The notes beneath the pieces are model-generated. The model did no database searches. It saw only the letters and a program-made list of their open reading frames with translations, and was not told where the DNA came from. A program made the translations under genes and the position numbers. Shown one piece after another: positions 25,276-37,940 of a stretch of DNA of 64,000 nt. Location: the NCBI GenBank assembly GCA_014706295.1, contig JACSVZ010000008.1, positions 20,005,659 to 20,069,658 on the forward strand, read 5' to 3'. Origin of the DNA: Lycocorax pyrrhopterus obiensis. Its lineage: Eukaryota; Chordata; Aves; Passeriformes; Paradisaeidae. The stretch's first letter is position 1. Every line of letters starts with the position of its first letter.

Positions 25276-28200
25276 TGCTCTATTTCTCTGCAGAGCTTTG
25301 TAATTTAATTTTGAACAAGCAAATACAGGTGAACAACTCCAGGTCAAACCTTGTCTAAAGCTAACAGTAACATAATAAAAGGCATTTGAAGCAATAGTTT
25401 TTCCAGATTGAGAATTCTTTTTCCCGTCTCAAAGAAAAATGCTCTCAGAAGACACCACTCCTGCCCATGGATGGGGGTGAAGAGATGAGACCTAACACAA
25501 CAGAATCAGATCGATCCCTTTTCTGGAAGATCTCAACACTTTACAAAGAAAGCTGAAAATGTGCATAAAATCTGTCACACTAAGTCTGTGGGAAATGTAG
25601 ATAAAAATATGTAATTACTGTACAATTGTGCAAAGCCCTTAAAATTAAGCTCAAGAAAAAAATCAAAGGTACTTTTAGCATCAAATTGTATCCTAGTTCT
25701 TCTATTGTTGCTTTGAAACATTTTCAATTTGCGCTTGATAAATCTTCCTGGAAAACTACTTATTTCAGAATTACTAAAATATGTAGCAATGGTTTTATAT
25801 ACATAACTAGTATTTCAAAAGCAAATACTTAAACATTCGAAAACTATGTCAATATGAAGCCCCAGAAATAAAAGCTAAACCAATTATGCCCTAAGAAAAC
25901 CCCCATATCAGCTTAACTTTTACAAAAATGCTCACACCATTCTGCCTCAAATCAAAGCTAAGAACATTACAAAACAGCCACAAGGCAGGGTCTGTGTTGG
26001 AATTAACTAAAATAATTTTCACTGCCTTTCTAGTAATACTTCTAGGTATCTCAGATTTGCTACCACTGACTGAATAAAAACATCAAAAACACCGCTGTTT
26101 TGCAATTAATACAGATACACTTGATATTAGGGAGTTCTTCTTCTGTGCTGTTTAATCACTGAGGGGAAATTAACAGTGTTGACAACCAAGACAACCTTCC
26201 TGTTGCAATGGGGTACTATCACGTTGAATGGTGAATCTTTGTCATAGCCTTTAGCTAACAGTCAGATTAGGGAAATGGGAGGGTTAGCACATAAAAGACA
26301 TTCCTTTCACAGAGTAAAATACTATGAACCTTCATTAAAGTTACAGACGCCACTTTAAAAAAACGTGCAGAGGTGTTTCTTTATGATCAGTTAGTAGCAA
26401 AGCATTGCTTTTACATGCTGCTATGCATTCGTGTCATTCAGAAAAGGAAAAAAAGTAAACTCCCTTAGCAACCACGAAACAAAAACTGATTGCAAGTTTT
26501 AAACTTGTATACTGAAGATCCAGGGAGAAAAGTTCACTAAAGAAAAAAGCAGCAGTGCATTTACATTCAAAAACATATTACTAACTCGTAACATTTGAGT
26601 AATTTAGGTACTTCAGGAAAAAAACACCTTTACTTTGTTCTAGAACCTTAAAAAGTACTGAAATTCGTATTTTGTCCAGCAATTTTGTAACAGACACTTC
26701 TTTTTTGTAGAATAAGAAACAAAGGAATGTCTCACAATATAATTTAATATTGAAATAGTTGCAATGTGAACCGAATAAATGCAAAGCATTTTGCCTAAAT
26801 TACTTGAAATATTGCATTCCATTTCAAACAAGTTGAAATACAAAATACACAGTCACAACATTATTTCATATTGCTTGTATCAAATCCTTACTTCATTTTC
26901 CACCTAAAAACTGTTTTGTGTCCTTAAAGCACTATTATTAAATGCAGCCATTATAGATCTAACATTAGATTAGAAAACCGTCACCCAATTTACTTCTCTG
27001 GAAATAAAACTACCACTTTGATTTAACTCCCTGCATATAATCAGAACTGTGTACTATGGGCCACAGAAGGGCAAATCTTACCAGCAAATGTGCCTTCCAT
27101 TGAATCTTAGATTCCTCCTAAAATGCCAGAAGAGCAGGTACTTTCAGTACCACAAAAAGTCTGCACGCTGCACTTGTCCAAACTAACAGTCAGGCAACAG
27201 CTGCTCAGTTTAAAGCTACAAACTGTGGCAAAATGCATAACTGACATGCCTTGTGTAAGCCATGAAGAAGACATGCATTTGGCTGGCTCACTGAAAGGTC
27301 AGGTTTCCCACCTCCCAGATAAAAGCTGAAACACTAGGATTCAAATGGATGGAAGTTTAGAAATTAAGGATGAGCATACATCCTGCTAAGACTAAAAGCA
27401 TTTGATTTTGACAGTAGAGTTATAAACAAGAGTGGTTTTAATTCTGCTGGATTTTTGTCTTTTAATATATTAAGAAATAAGTTACCCTACACTCAGGCTT
27501 TTGTACAAGTTATATTTATACCAATGTTGTTTAAACAGGCCAAAAGTAATAAACGGAATTATTTTTGTTTTAGGAAACTTCATCTGAAGCATTACAAAAA
27601 ACACAAAGTGGGTTTCTTTATTAGCAAATGCCCTACCTTTACAGCTATTATGCTCTCTGCACTAACGACTCTAGTAAAAGGCAATAGCATTAGCTTTAAT
27701 GAGACGAAGGGCTATGACTTAGGCAACGATCCAAAAAAGTTTCTTTGAGAGGCAAAGTAAAGGAAAACCTCCCTGAGGCTTCCAGAAATGTGATTAACCA
27801 TGAAGAAATTAAAAATAGGAGGAATTAAAAAGACAGCATAGCCCTTAGATTGCATCTATGTTCAGAAAGTAACTAGACACCAAACCCTTGCCTTCATCTC
27901 ACAGTCATGATCTGGCATTTTTATCACTTCTTTTCTTCCTTCTAACCCTACCCTTGTCTACACACAGTTTACATCACTTTTACAAGCAGCAGGACTACAT
28001 CACTGAAAAGTTAGTTATGAAATATGCTAGAGTACACAAGACTGAAAACCAATACGCTGCCACAAGAAAGCTTTCTCCATTTCCCCAGGAAGTCTGAGAG
28101 AGAGGTCTGCACAGAACTGGAATGTGAGCAGTACACTCAGAGACACTCTGTTTATACGGTGAATATACGTCTTGTCTGAAAAATCTCTACTGAAGGAATG

Positions 28201-31129
28201 ACCATGGGACCTGGCCAACACACCATTATTTTTTCATTGACAACACAAGCATATTCTTTCTTAATTGGAAGGATGACAATTCAGTCTTGTTTCCAACTTC
28301 CAGCTGGAAACTAGGACACTTAGATGTAAAAAAAATTCATGTTAAATATGATAATGTAAGGATGCCCATGGAGATGCAACAGAAAACTTTAATTACATTT
28401 ATAAACATCAATTTTATTAATGCTAGCTCACTACAAATATACAAAATAAACCATCAAATTAAACATTTCTCATCATTATAGGGTAAATACTAAAGTATTT
28501 TTCACTAGTCATAAAAGCAAGTATCTGAAAACCCAAAGAAAAATATCTGAATGTGTTTGATTCTGCTTAGTAAACTGTACAGTATTTCTTAGAATTTAAC
28601 AACAAAAAAAAATGTGTCTGGAGAGAAATAAAACAGCATTATCCTACAAAATTTGATTTTCTCTCCTAGTTTGTTTCCTAAAACCAAAACTTCAAGAGAT
28701 GACTTTTGAGTCATCTTGATGCTTGAGTCCTTGGGGTTTTCTGCTCATGATTGACATGCTAACATAAACATACAAAAAAATTTCCATTCTACACTTTAAA
28801 AGTTCCCATGGACACTACTTTTACAAGGTCCATTCAAACAAATGTTCAGACCTTTGAAATAATAAACAATAATTAGCATTTCAGGGATTAACTATCTGCA
28901 CTGAGAAACCCATTTCTTTTTTTTTCAGAAGAGTAGTCATCATAAAAAAATAATAAATTTGATTTTGAAACTAACATCATTTTGCACAAACTTCTGCTCT
29001 CTCAGCCTTCATCCAGACATTAGTATGTCCTTTATTACCTTCCTCACAACAAACCTCTAACAACACAGACCCATTCTCTGTATTTAAGCTGTTCTTTTTC
29101 TTGTGGTAGAAATAACAGCTACAGACTCCCAACAAAAATATTGCTGTAAGCTGAGACTCAGATACACAGGTTAAAAGATCATCACTACCAAAAGTGTCAC
29201 ACAGTATTACTGGAACCAAAATCTATATAAAACCATCTGAAACTCAGTTCTGTTTCTTAACGGCTTAACCCTGTACACGGGTTAGGATATCCAGATCCAT
29301 ACAGACATGTACCTTGAGTATGATACCTATTACATACAAAGGCAGAATTTTACAGACGAAAACATATTAATTTTTTTTATTTAGATTACTTACACTGGTT
29401 AACTTCAATCTACTGCCTGGTTCAATTATGTGTCTATCTTGCAGTAATATACCTTACTGAACCTGGAAAGAGGACTGTAAGGACAAGACAAGTTATGCTG
29501 GCAGAACTTAAATCTTGGTGCCTATAATGTATTAAACATGTTGGATTAAAGGAAGTTTTTGTTAAATTAATGTTGTCAAGGATCCTCCTTAAGTCTTTCA
29601 CCCACTACCCTTGGTGTGACCAATCTGGCTGTAACTAGGCCTGGCAAGAGGGTGACAGGTCCAGGAGACTGATCTCAGTGATCTTTCCCTTCTGCCAATT
29701 TGCAGGGACAATCATTGTAGCCAGCTCCAGATGGTCCCACGTGTCCCCAGACTTACAGCTGTCCTCCAAAATCTTTCTCCTTCTTCCTGACATCCCAGCC
29801 TTGATCTGTGCTTCCTGTCATGTCACTCTTCTTTCTCTTCCTAACCAGATGACCTGCACTTGTTCCTGCTCTTCCTGACCTACATTCTGGAGGCAACACA
29901 GCAGGCATGAAATCCTTCTTTCCTGACTCACACCCTTGCCTCAGGCCACATTATCTACATACAGTCTGACCTATCTCCAGTATTTGATTTCCTCTCCTAC
30001 AGTGCATTGCCTGGCTCATCTTCTTACCACAGATTCTCAGCCTAAGACACATTTTGTCTTTTCAGGTCTTAATGTCAGCTCATTTGGCTTTATTCCTCAT
30101 TCTAGATGGTCTCAACCTCTGGGCCCAAACACACACACCAGCTAAATCATGTTGGCCTTTCTAAATCTATGTACATTAAGCTTGTTACCACCCATTACTC
30201 CGACATATAGCTATCAGACAACTGCCCCAACTTCAGGGATCCTGGAATTTTCCCAATATTGTAACAATACACTTTGTGCAAAGGGTACAAGAAATAGCAG
30301 CGGGAAAAGCCACAGAGACTTGGGCACCTGTTTGCTGTGCAGTCTTGCAGATGGCAAAGTCTGATTACAGATAAAGGGTAATCACTAAATTCTGTGGGAT
30401 GAATGAAGTAGGTTTGTTTAAGATCAATGCAGTCTGCCTCCACATTCATGACAAATTAGTTTCCTTATGTTCTTGGTCAAAACCTGCTATTTTCTGTCTA
30501 ACAAGTCCTGTCGAGCTTTCTCTGGAAGGTGTAGTCCGATTTATATCACAGAGAGTGGTATCAGACTCATCAATTCTAGAAGATGCTAAAGTGAAAGAAT
30601 ATTGATACAAAATGTTTGCAGTCTGCTCCATCTTCAGACACCTCCTTCTACTTTCCTTCCCTTTATCTTAGATTACAAACTGAATTAAATTGGGGTGGAG
30701 GGAAGAGTACAAGTTTCTTTCAAATGATAACTCTATCAAATGTAAAGTACAAACATTTTCACATACTCTAGTTCCTTCTTTAAGAAAGACACAAAACTTT
30801 TTTTCACTTTCTGCATAAAAATGTCAACACCATATGAACTGTGACAATGACTGGCCCTTCAAATATGATTCCAGTGAAAGTTCTGGCCCATTCACAACTA
30901 TGAGCAAACTTCTGTAACAATCAATTTGTAAGACACAGAACAGGCTGAGAAGCAGGATTTCCTTTCTACAGGAAAAAAAACTGGCTTCAATCCAAATCCC
31001 ATTGAAAGACACTCTCAAAACTTTTTACTAACCAAAAACTCTGAGTTACATACAGAGGTACTAAAACAGTGCAGGATAAACGTCTTCAGTGTTCATATGT
31101 GAAAATTATGTCCTCTGTAGCAACAAAGA

Positions 31130-31345
31130 TGCTGACAAGGACGTGAATGTCACTGAGCAGCTGTGGGAACTCCAGGCATCTGTGGTTCCCGGAGTCCACT
31201 CTCAGACTGTCCCTGCGCTACCGGGAGCAGAGTCGCAGCCCCTCAGCTGGGAGCCTGACAGCTCTGTGAGCCGTCTGAGAGCAGGGCTTGCAGGCTCCCT
31301 GCTCCAGGCCCAAGACATGACTCTCCTACGCAACAAGCCCTACAT
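31130..31345. other. GC-rich, CpG-containing patch inside the intron
   Basis: By hand count, 31141-31320 has 112 G/C in 180 bases (62%), and several CpG sites occur (cccgga, tgcgct, accggg, gtcgca, gccgtc), against AT-rich flanks. A plus-strand frame is open across it from 31089 to 31355 (88 codons), but the protein is not one I recognise. It could be an inserted fragment, an exon of an unknown transcript or a regulatory element. Confidence 0.4.
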
Positions 31346-34300
31346 GAGTTTTTGAAAACTCTCAGTCTCAGATCCACGTGACTGGGGATTCTGGCTTAGG
31401 AGGTCTGGTATGTTTGGAAGCCTTCTGTGGAACTAACAACACTGGCTGATCTGCCCACAAAACCATCCTAGCCCTGGGGACTCAGAGCATTTAAGGTCCT
31501 TAGCTACCAAGCAAAACCTTAGAACACTATTCCCTGGAGTTGGACTGCTTGTGACTGCAAGGTTCATTGCTCAGGTCACTAAGTAACCCCTGAAGGACTG
31601 AACACAAAAAACTCAATAAGCACTCACTAAGTGCTTGGTGCTAGAGAGACACAAATCCAGGTGGCTATCCCAGTATTAGGGACTTGCTGTTTGCAGGATC
31701 CCTATTTCCAGGGCAGATATTACATAAAAGCCCTAACTAAAGAGAGTATAAAGTTTTTGAGAAGTCTTCCTTTTGAATCATGAAGGCACTCCCCACTAAA
31801 GTAATGGGCTCCTCTTTAAACAGACTGGGCAAGAGAGCCTGAACTTTGTCTCCAAAAATTGCAAACTTTTGAAAGAAAAGTAGTGGAATGCTGTCTCATC
31901 AAGAAAAGGTTCTCCAAACACAAATTCAACAGCCCTTGAGATTTTTTCAAGACTTGATGATATAGACTGGTTCTAATTAACAAATTTACTTCTGCTTTGG
32001 AAGCTTTTGAAGAGCTGTCTTGAAAATCGTTTGAAGTGCAATAATATTTACTCTTTAGTTGACAACTGATTTGGAGTTACAGTGCCTGTCTTCCCAAGAA
32101 GTCATTAAATGTGACAGAGCCCTGCTTTCATGGAAAGGGCTAAACAGCTGCCTGCTGATTGCAGGTACTGAATTAATTATTTATTTTTGCTTTGCTTGTG
32201 CACACAGCTTTTACTTTATCTATTAAACTCTCTTCAACTGAATTTTTCAATGAATTTTTGCACTGTTACCCTTCTGATTCTCTCGCCATCCCATTGTAGG
32301 GGAGTGAGTGGCAGCATGGTGCGACGTACCAGGGTTAAACCACAGCAACCATTAAAGCACAACGGAATCAATATATTCCCTTTTCAACACCCCCAAACTA
32401 CTGAGTGAAGTGCTCCCATGACATTCTGTATCCTGTGATAAATCGTCCATTGCATTTGATGACAGAGTTCTTATTGGTGTGAATTAAAATTTCTCAGGTT
32501 TAGATGAGATTAGCTTATTGAGGTTAAATCCAGCCATAGAGAGGATGCTGGACAGATGAAAATAACCTTCTTATCAATCTGTATGGACAGGACAATTTCT
32601 CAAAAGGTACACACCCATGAATAACGACCACAGCCCTGAATTCAGAATATGCTCAGGTTCCTTGCTAATGTGAATGACTCAGCCACACCCCCAGGTAACA
32701 CTCCATAAATGTTTTTCGACAGGACTCTGTCATTTCTCAGCTGTAATAGATCACCACAATATAACTGAACAGGAAGTTTCCACATCCAGAAAACTTCAAT
32801 ATCCTAAAGCTGCAGCACATCTCTTCCTCACCAGAGACCAGTAGAGTAAATCATGCCTAGACCACTACAGTAAATCCAATCTCTACTATCTACACAGGCT
32901 ATCAGTGGAATCACAAACTGAGTTCAAAATCCTGTCTTTTGTTTTAATGTCTTACATCCTTTGGCTCAGAATCCAACAACATACACCATGTAATACTGTC
33001 AGCACAGATAACCCCAAACTAGTGCAAAGTGTCCTAGTACATAGAGTACACAGAGCACACATGTGCACTCGCTAGCTCAAGCTCCATAAAAAGATAAAGC
33101 CATATCAGCGGCTCAGTGAGCCTAACTATTGCTGCTGCTTCCAGTTTCAGAACTCAGTTCTGAAGCACACGTCTCAGTTCTTTCAACCTTGCTTTCCGAG
33201 CTGTTGCAGGAATGTCCCTGTTTGTTTTTCCAAAGCACTCATCTCCCCAGAACAAATAAAAACCAAACAAAATAAAAAGGAAAACCCTACCAAAATAGGA
33301 CACTATACTGTACATACCTGTCTCTCACAGACAATGAGGGTATATGAAGCTTAAGTAGTGTTGCTCAAGGTACTACTGAAATTCATTCAGATGCTACAAG
33401 TTTGCCATCTGTACCTGTTATTCTTAGATATTTTAGTGCCTCTCTCTGCCCTTTGATTGACCTAGAGAGAAACTAATTAAAACAAGAAAGGACCACTCCT
33501 TGGGATAAAAGTAAGACAGCCATATCTGAGCATAAACTATACCTTTATTTCTCTATAAAAATGAGGTCGGTATCTGCATTAGTTAAGAAACCACGCTGAT
33601 TTTGCAATTATTTTGTCATATTCCTGTAAAATTTTGGGCAAGCCATAATATCCACATGCATCACTTCTACCATGGTATGACTGAGATACTATATCCTTTA
33701 GTTACAGTTTATCAGATGATGATAAATCTCCAAGTGCTTGAGTAACTCATGAAATATTCTAGGCATTAATTAAACATTAATCGATAATGTAGGTACTATT
33801 CTATACAAAACCATCTTTTAAAGCACAGAATTTGTACCAAGAAGGCTTTGTTTAACTTCCAAAACTGACTAAACTAAATCACATTAAGGATATTCTTATT
33901 ACATACGAAGATGATCAGCACAGAAGTTCAGCATGCAACACCCATTTTCCAAAAGGCATTTTCCATATAGACAATACCCACGTTATTTGAAATGATCCAA
34001 TACTAGAAAGATGATGGACCCAGGAGGAGACCAACAATAAATCAGTAATGAAGTGTACATACTTCACAACACAGTGCTACACTGGCAGGTACTCGTATAA
34101 TGACAACAATTATAACCAAGTAGAGCATTACACTCCTTTCGCCAGTTCTGAACCAAGCCAGCCCATGAGCAGGAGCACTTGGTAAATGAGAAATACTACA
34201 CATAGGAACACCCTAAAAACAATGGCTTAAGCATTAAATTTGGATGCAGGCAGAAAAGATTCCAACAAGAAAAAAACCTGAAAAGGTGTTTGTTTTGTAA

Positions 34301-34530
34301 TAAGACTCTTTTCAGTTTAACTGCATTTTTACTTTATTAAACTAAGATAGCTAGTCATTATGACACATCAACGATTGCAAAGGAAAATATCTGAAAACAT
34401 GAAAACCTTTCTTATCTGTTAATTTCATAGATGAGTATATAACCTACAGAATACTATATAGTATTAACAATTTTGCAACTCATCCTATAATTAAAGTGGA
34501 CAGAGAGAAAAAAAAATAAATCTTCATTAC

Positions 34531-34822
34531 CTTTAAGCATTGTTCTTCCAGTTGAGCCTCCGAAGATATTTAAAAGACCGCTTCTTGCTCCTAATGATAT
34601 AGTTGCTTCTAGTAAAGCACCAGTTATATAGTTAGAGAGTGCAGTCCTCTGTAAAGTGGCACGATATTGACAGTAAGCACCTGTTACACATGGTTTTACA
34701 CAAAAACCATCTCCTTTGCATACACAGTCTGTAACAAATGTTGGGAGCTTTCTCAGAAGATGAGGAATATATTCAAAAATATCTTCTGCTCCTTCCTCTT
34801 CTTCTCTCACTGTACTGAAGAT
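34531..34822 (-). CDS. PLCE1: PLCE1 internal coding exon, region N-terminal to the RasGEF domain (upstream exon of two)
   Basis: This exon is 292 bp on the minus strand: 97 full codons starting with ATC (I-F-S-T-V) plus one G that begins the next codon. The acceptor reads CTCCACAG before 34822. A perfect branch motif CTAAC has its A at 34850, 27 nt upstream of the acceptor AG. The donor is AAAG/GTAATG, with GT at 34530-34529. The reading frame is open throughout. The product shows the PLC-epsilon signature YRATLQRT (exon residues 53-60), then SLGARSGLL (76-84) and FGGSTGRTMLK (87-97). From memory of the human protein, this block lies just before the CDC25 homology domain. PLC-epsilon is a Ras/Rap/Rho-regulated phosphoinositide phospholipase that makes IP3 and diacylglycerol and also activates Rap1 through its RasGEF domain. 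The first ~50 residues diverge more from mammals and include a cysteine cluster. Identity is recalled, not from a search. Confidence 0.93.
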
Positions 34823-35779
34823 CTGTGGAGAATGCAAAAGCATGGACTGTTAGTTCATTTGCTTAGGATAACACACTGAATATAAAACAATTCCAAATGA
34901 CCATGACTTCTTGTGAAGTTCAATAACCTGCAATATCTACTTATCCAAAACTGGTTTGTGAGGATTTTGAGTGAGGCTCCCAAACAGGATATTTAAGTAA
35001 GATGTCATTCTGGCTTTCAATCTATGGTTAAAAGCATTCTAAGGATAACTATTAGACTAAAAAAACCTCACATCAATATACCTCATCAGCATTTAAAATA
35101 CAGAATATGCAGAAATTTGTTTATAATAATATTAAATCTATTGTACTTCCAGAAAATCTTAGAGATATCAGTAGCAGAAAAAACAGATCAACTCAGGGCT
35201 GGCACTTTTTTTTTGCTGAGTAGGTGGGGTTTTGCAAACAGAAATGGTTTTAATCACTCTGAACCCTCTTTCAAAATGTTCCAGTGTCACATTTATTGCA
35301 TTACTTCCAGTCTACCCACAGGTCCTCTATCTTATATTGGTTTAGTACTCTTTTTCCAATATTTGTGATAACACACTAATGAACTTCAGTCTGTGGCTTA
35401 GCAACTAAGTAGTGTTTGCTTATTTAAAAGAGTCTAATGATCAAAGCAAGAATCTGGAAGAAATCTCTTCATTTAGTATACAAGGGGAGACTTGATTCTT
35501 TGCATTCTTGTATGTTGACTTACTGATTAACATTAATAATTTGTTTCAGTGACCTGTGCTTCGTAATTACAAAGTGTAAACTACCAAACTAAAAATTAAC
35601 ACATGGAAAGGTCAGGATAACTGTCACCAAGACAGGTGCTGAGAAAATTTTCATGAGGTTGTCCCCCACCAGTCTTAGATGAAGTCTCAGAAGAAATAAG
35701 CTGATGGCTTCAAGACAGCTTTTTTTCAATTAATGCCTTGTTTCTTGTTGCCACCCTTTCCCACATACAAACAAAATAC

Positions 35780-36050
35780 AGCTATCCATCAACACGGCAG
35801 AAACTGCAGCCAGTCCTACAAAGCAAGCATATGTGTGCTCAGTCAAACGATAAGAAACTGTTTGCACAGTCTGTGCATGCCACACGTCAGAGGCACCAGC
35901 ACCCTGCCCACAGGACACACACGTGCCCAGCCACGCATCCAAGGAGGGAAGCGGCTCCCGGTACAGGGATCTCACACCCATCCACTTCTGCCCTGAGACC
36001 AGCATTTACCCTGCCACATAAATGAGGAGGGATCAAAACCCCTGCTCCCA
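35780..36050. other. GC-richer patch 1 kb upstream of the 34.8 kb exon
   Basis: Base composition rises clearly and CpGs cluster (cacgtc, acacgtg, cacgcatc, aagcggc, cccggt). Frames are open on both strands (for example 35730-36005 minus, 35738-36025 plus), as expected where stop-rich AT sequence is lacking. No protein similarity is recognised. Its position 5' of a PLCE1 exon makes an alternative promoter or first exon conceivable, but no TATA or splice evidence stands out. Confidence 0.3.
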
Positions 36051-37915
36051 TGAGGGATCTGACCCTCCACTAACAGAAGAGGTGAACAATGAGGTAGTTC
36101 TTTCATCCGTGTTAACAAATAGCAGAAAATCAAATACAATCCAATATATTAAGTACATATTTGTTGTTTTAGCTTTAATTTTTGTATTAACCATGTTTGG
36201 GGGAAACCAGTAAAATTTTATATTAAAAGTATAAGAATTCATTATCTAGTAATGTAATTCAATGATTTGAAAAAGAACACTGACATATTTATTAACATAA
36301 AAAAAGAAACTTTCACATGTTGACTATGGCTACATATAACTCAATTCCATTAAAAGAGAGCTTCTGTGATGCACTACACCATGAAATGCTGTGGCACCAT
36401 TTTTCCCCTCTCTCTGCAAATTTTCCAAAATTTGCTTGATCCGAGGTTTCTAGAAATATTACACCGGCATCTTTATCCTCTTTTCTTTGCTATCTGGCAG
36501 TTTTATGGACTTTTAGACTGTCAGTACAGACACATCTCCACCTTAGTTCAGAAAGAAAACGTGCTGTTAAAGCGTGCCTTACCTGGACAGGATGTGTATA
36601 GACCTTTTATTTAGCTAACTGTCTGCAAGTACCTTTTCAAAAGGTGTACTGTGAAATAGTGAACCTTTGGACTACGAGTGTGTCATGCACAGCAGATATA
36701 ATCAGTCTTTTTAGCTTGTTTAAAAAAATATTTAGTTAATGAATATAATTTAACTTCTCAAAACTGCAGTTACAATCCAAAATATTTTTAAAATTGGGTT
36801 CTGCAACTTATAAAGGCATGTTCTGTTGCCTACACAACTAAAATTTCTTTCAGCTGCCAAAGCAAAGAAACCATTTGTTGACAGAAATAGGCGACAGCAT
36901 TTTGCTGGAGAGATTATACATAGAATAATGGTGTTAATCTCTTCTGTGTAAAGTAGACTTGAGGGTACTAGCTGTCTCCAAAGACTCTGCACGTCACATA
37001 ACATTTTCAAATTTTGTTTTGATGTGTTAAAGTTCTGAGCGTGTTACCTCTGCTGCACACAGATGAGGTTACGAAAAAATATAGACTTACAATGTGAATA
37101 CTTATCAGCCCCTGTAAAAGAACTGAAACAATCAGAATAGCCACAAATCCCTCAGGTAACTGATACGGGAAACCACCTTTCAGAGAGATTGCACCAGACA
37201 ATTGGGGAAACTTAATCTTGCCTGGGAGACAAAGAACTTTATTCCAAGCCAGTGTTTATAGTTCATCCTTGCAGACTCCAGATCCTATTGATCCATATCA
37301 CTACCAAAGAACGACTAATGCAATTAAAAATGAATGGGAACCAAAAAGAGGAAAATGCAGCACTAAACTGACAGCTACCCATCAAAAAACAAAGTCTCAC
37401 TTTTGCCTTACATATCAAATTAAAGATTTCATAACCATCTGCAGTCTGATGTTGCCATGTCTCACCTACTGCATATAAAGCAGTAACTCAAAAGAAACTC
37501 AGGACAGCATACGAATCTAAAAACGTTGTGATATTAAACATTCTGTAATGAGCAGACAACACTTTTAAAATAAGAAACAAGATGAAACAGGAAACTACAT
37601 ATACTAATACACCAGTATTTCAATCAAAGTATACTATGGCTTCAACAGATTTTTACTTTCTTCTATTTTTTAAGGAGATTTTAATGGAAAGTAAAAGGAA
37701 AATAAAAATTACCTGCAACGTACAATATTTCTGATTTCTACAGCAGAAAAATGTCCTCCAACTCAAAAATGAAAACTAGCATTAAAATAAAGATTAAATT
37801 CAGGCAAAATTCCATCCTTGTAGCTTTACAACCAAGTCCATATTTGGAAAATACATGGAAACAAAATAGATTTTTCAGCTCTTAATAATGTATGCAATAA
37901 ATCATCAAAACTTTT

Positions 37916-37940
37916 TGAGGGACTTTTAAAAAGTCCCTCA
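37916..37940. repeat. Perfect 12 bp inverted repeat with 1 nt centre
   Basis: tgagggactttt (37916-37927) is followed by one A and then its exact reverse complement aaaagtccctca (37929-37940). The symmetry stops outside these arms. There is no neighbouring gene element to link it to. Confidence 0.85.

Larger units (their letters stand above)
8651..34530 (-). other. PLCE1: Complete PLCE1 intron between the two coding exons
   Basis: This is a 25,880 bp GT-AG phase-1 intron. It is AT-rich. I found no further exon in it: no open stretch with flanking splice sites resembles PLC-epsilon, and the two flanking exons join in frame without one. It holds a tRNA-Ile-like SINE (16159-16294), CR1 tails (20740-20812, 23372-23420, 25195-25275), a 38 bp palindrome (25023-25060), a 15 bp tandem duplication (11533-11562), a pyrimidine-rich stretch around 29680-30110 and a GC-rich patch at 31130-31345. 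I see nothing I can name in the remainder. Confidence 0.85.
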
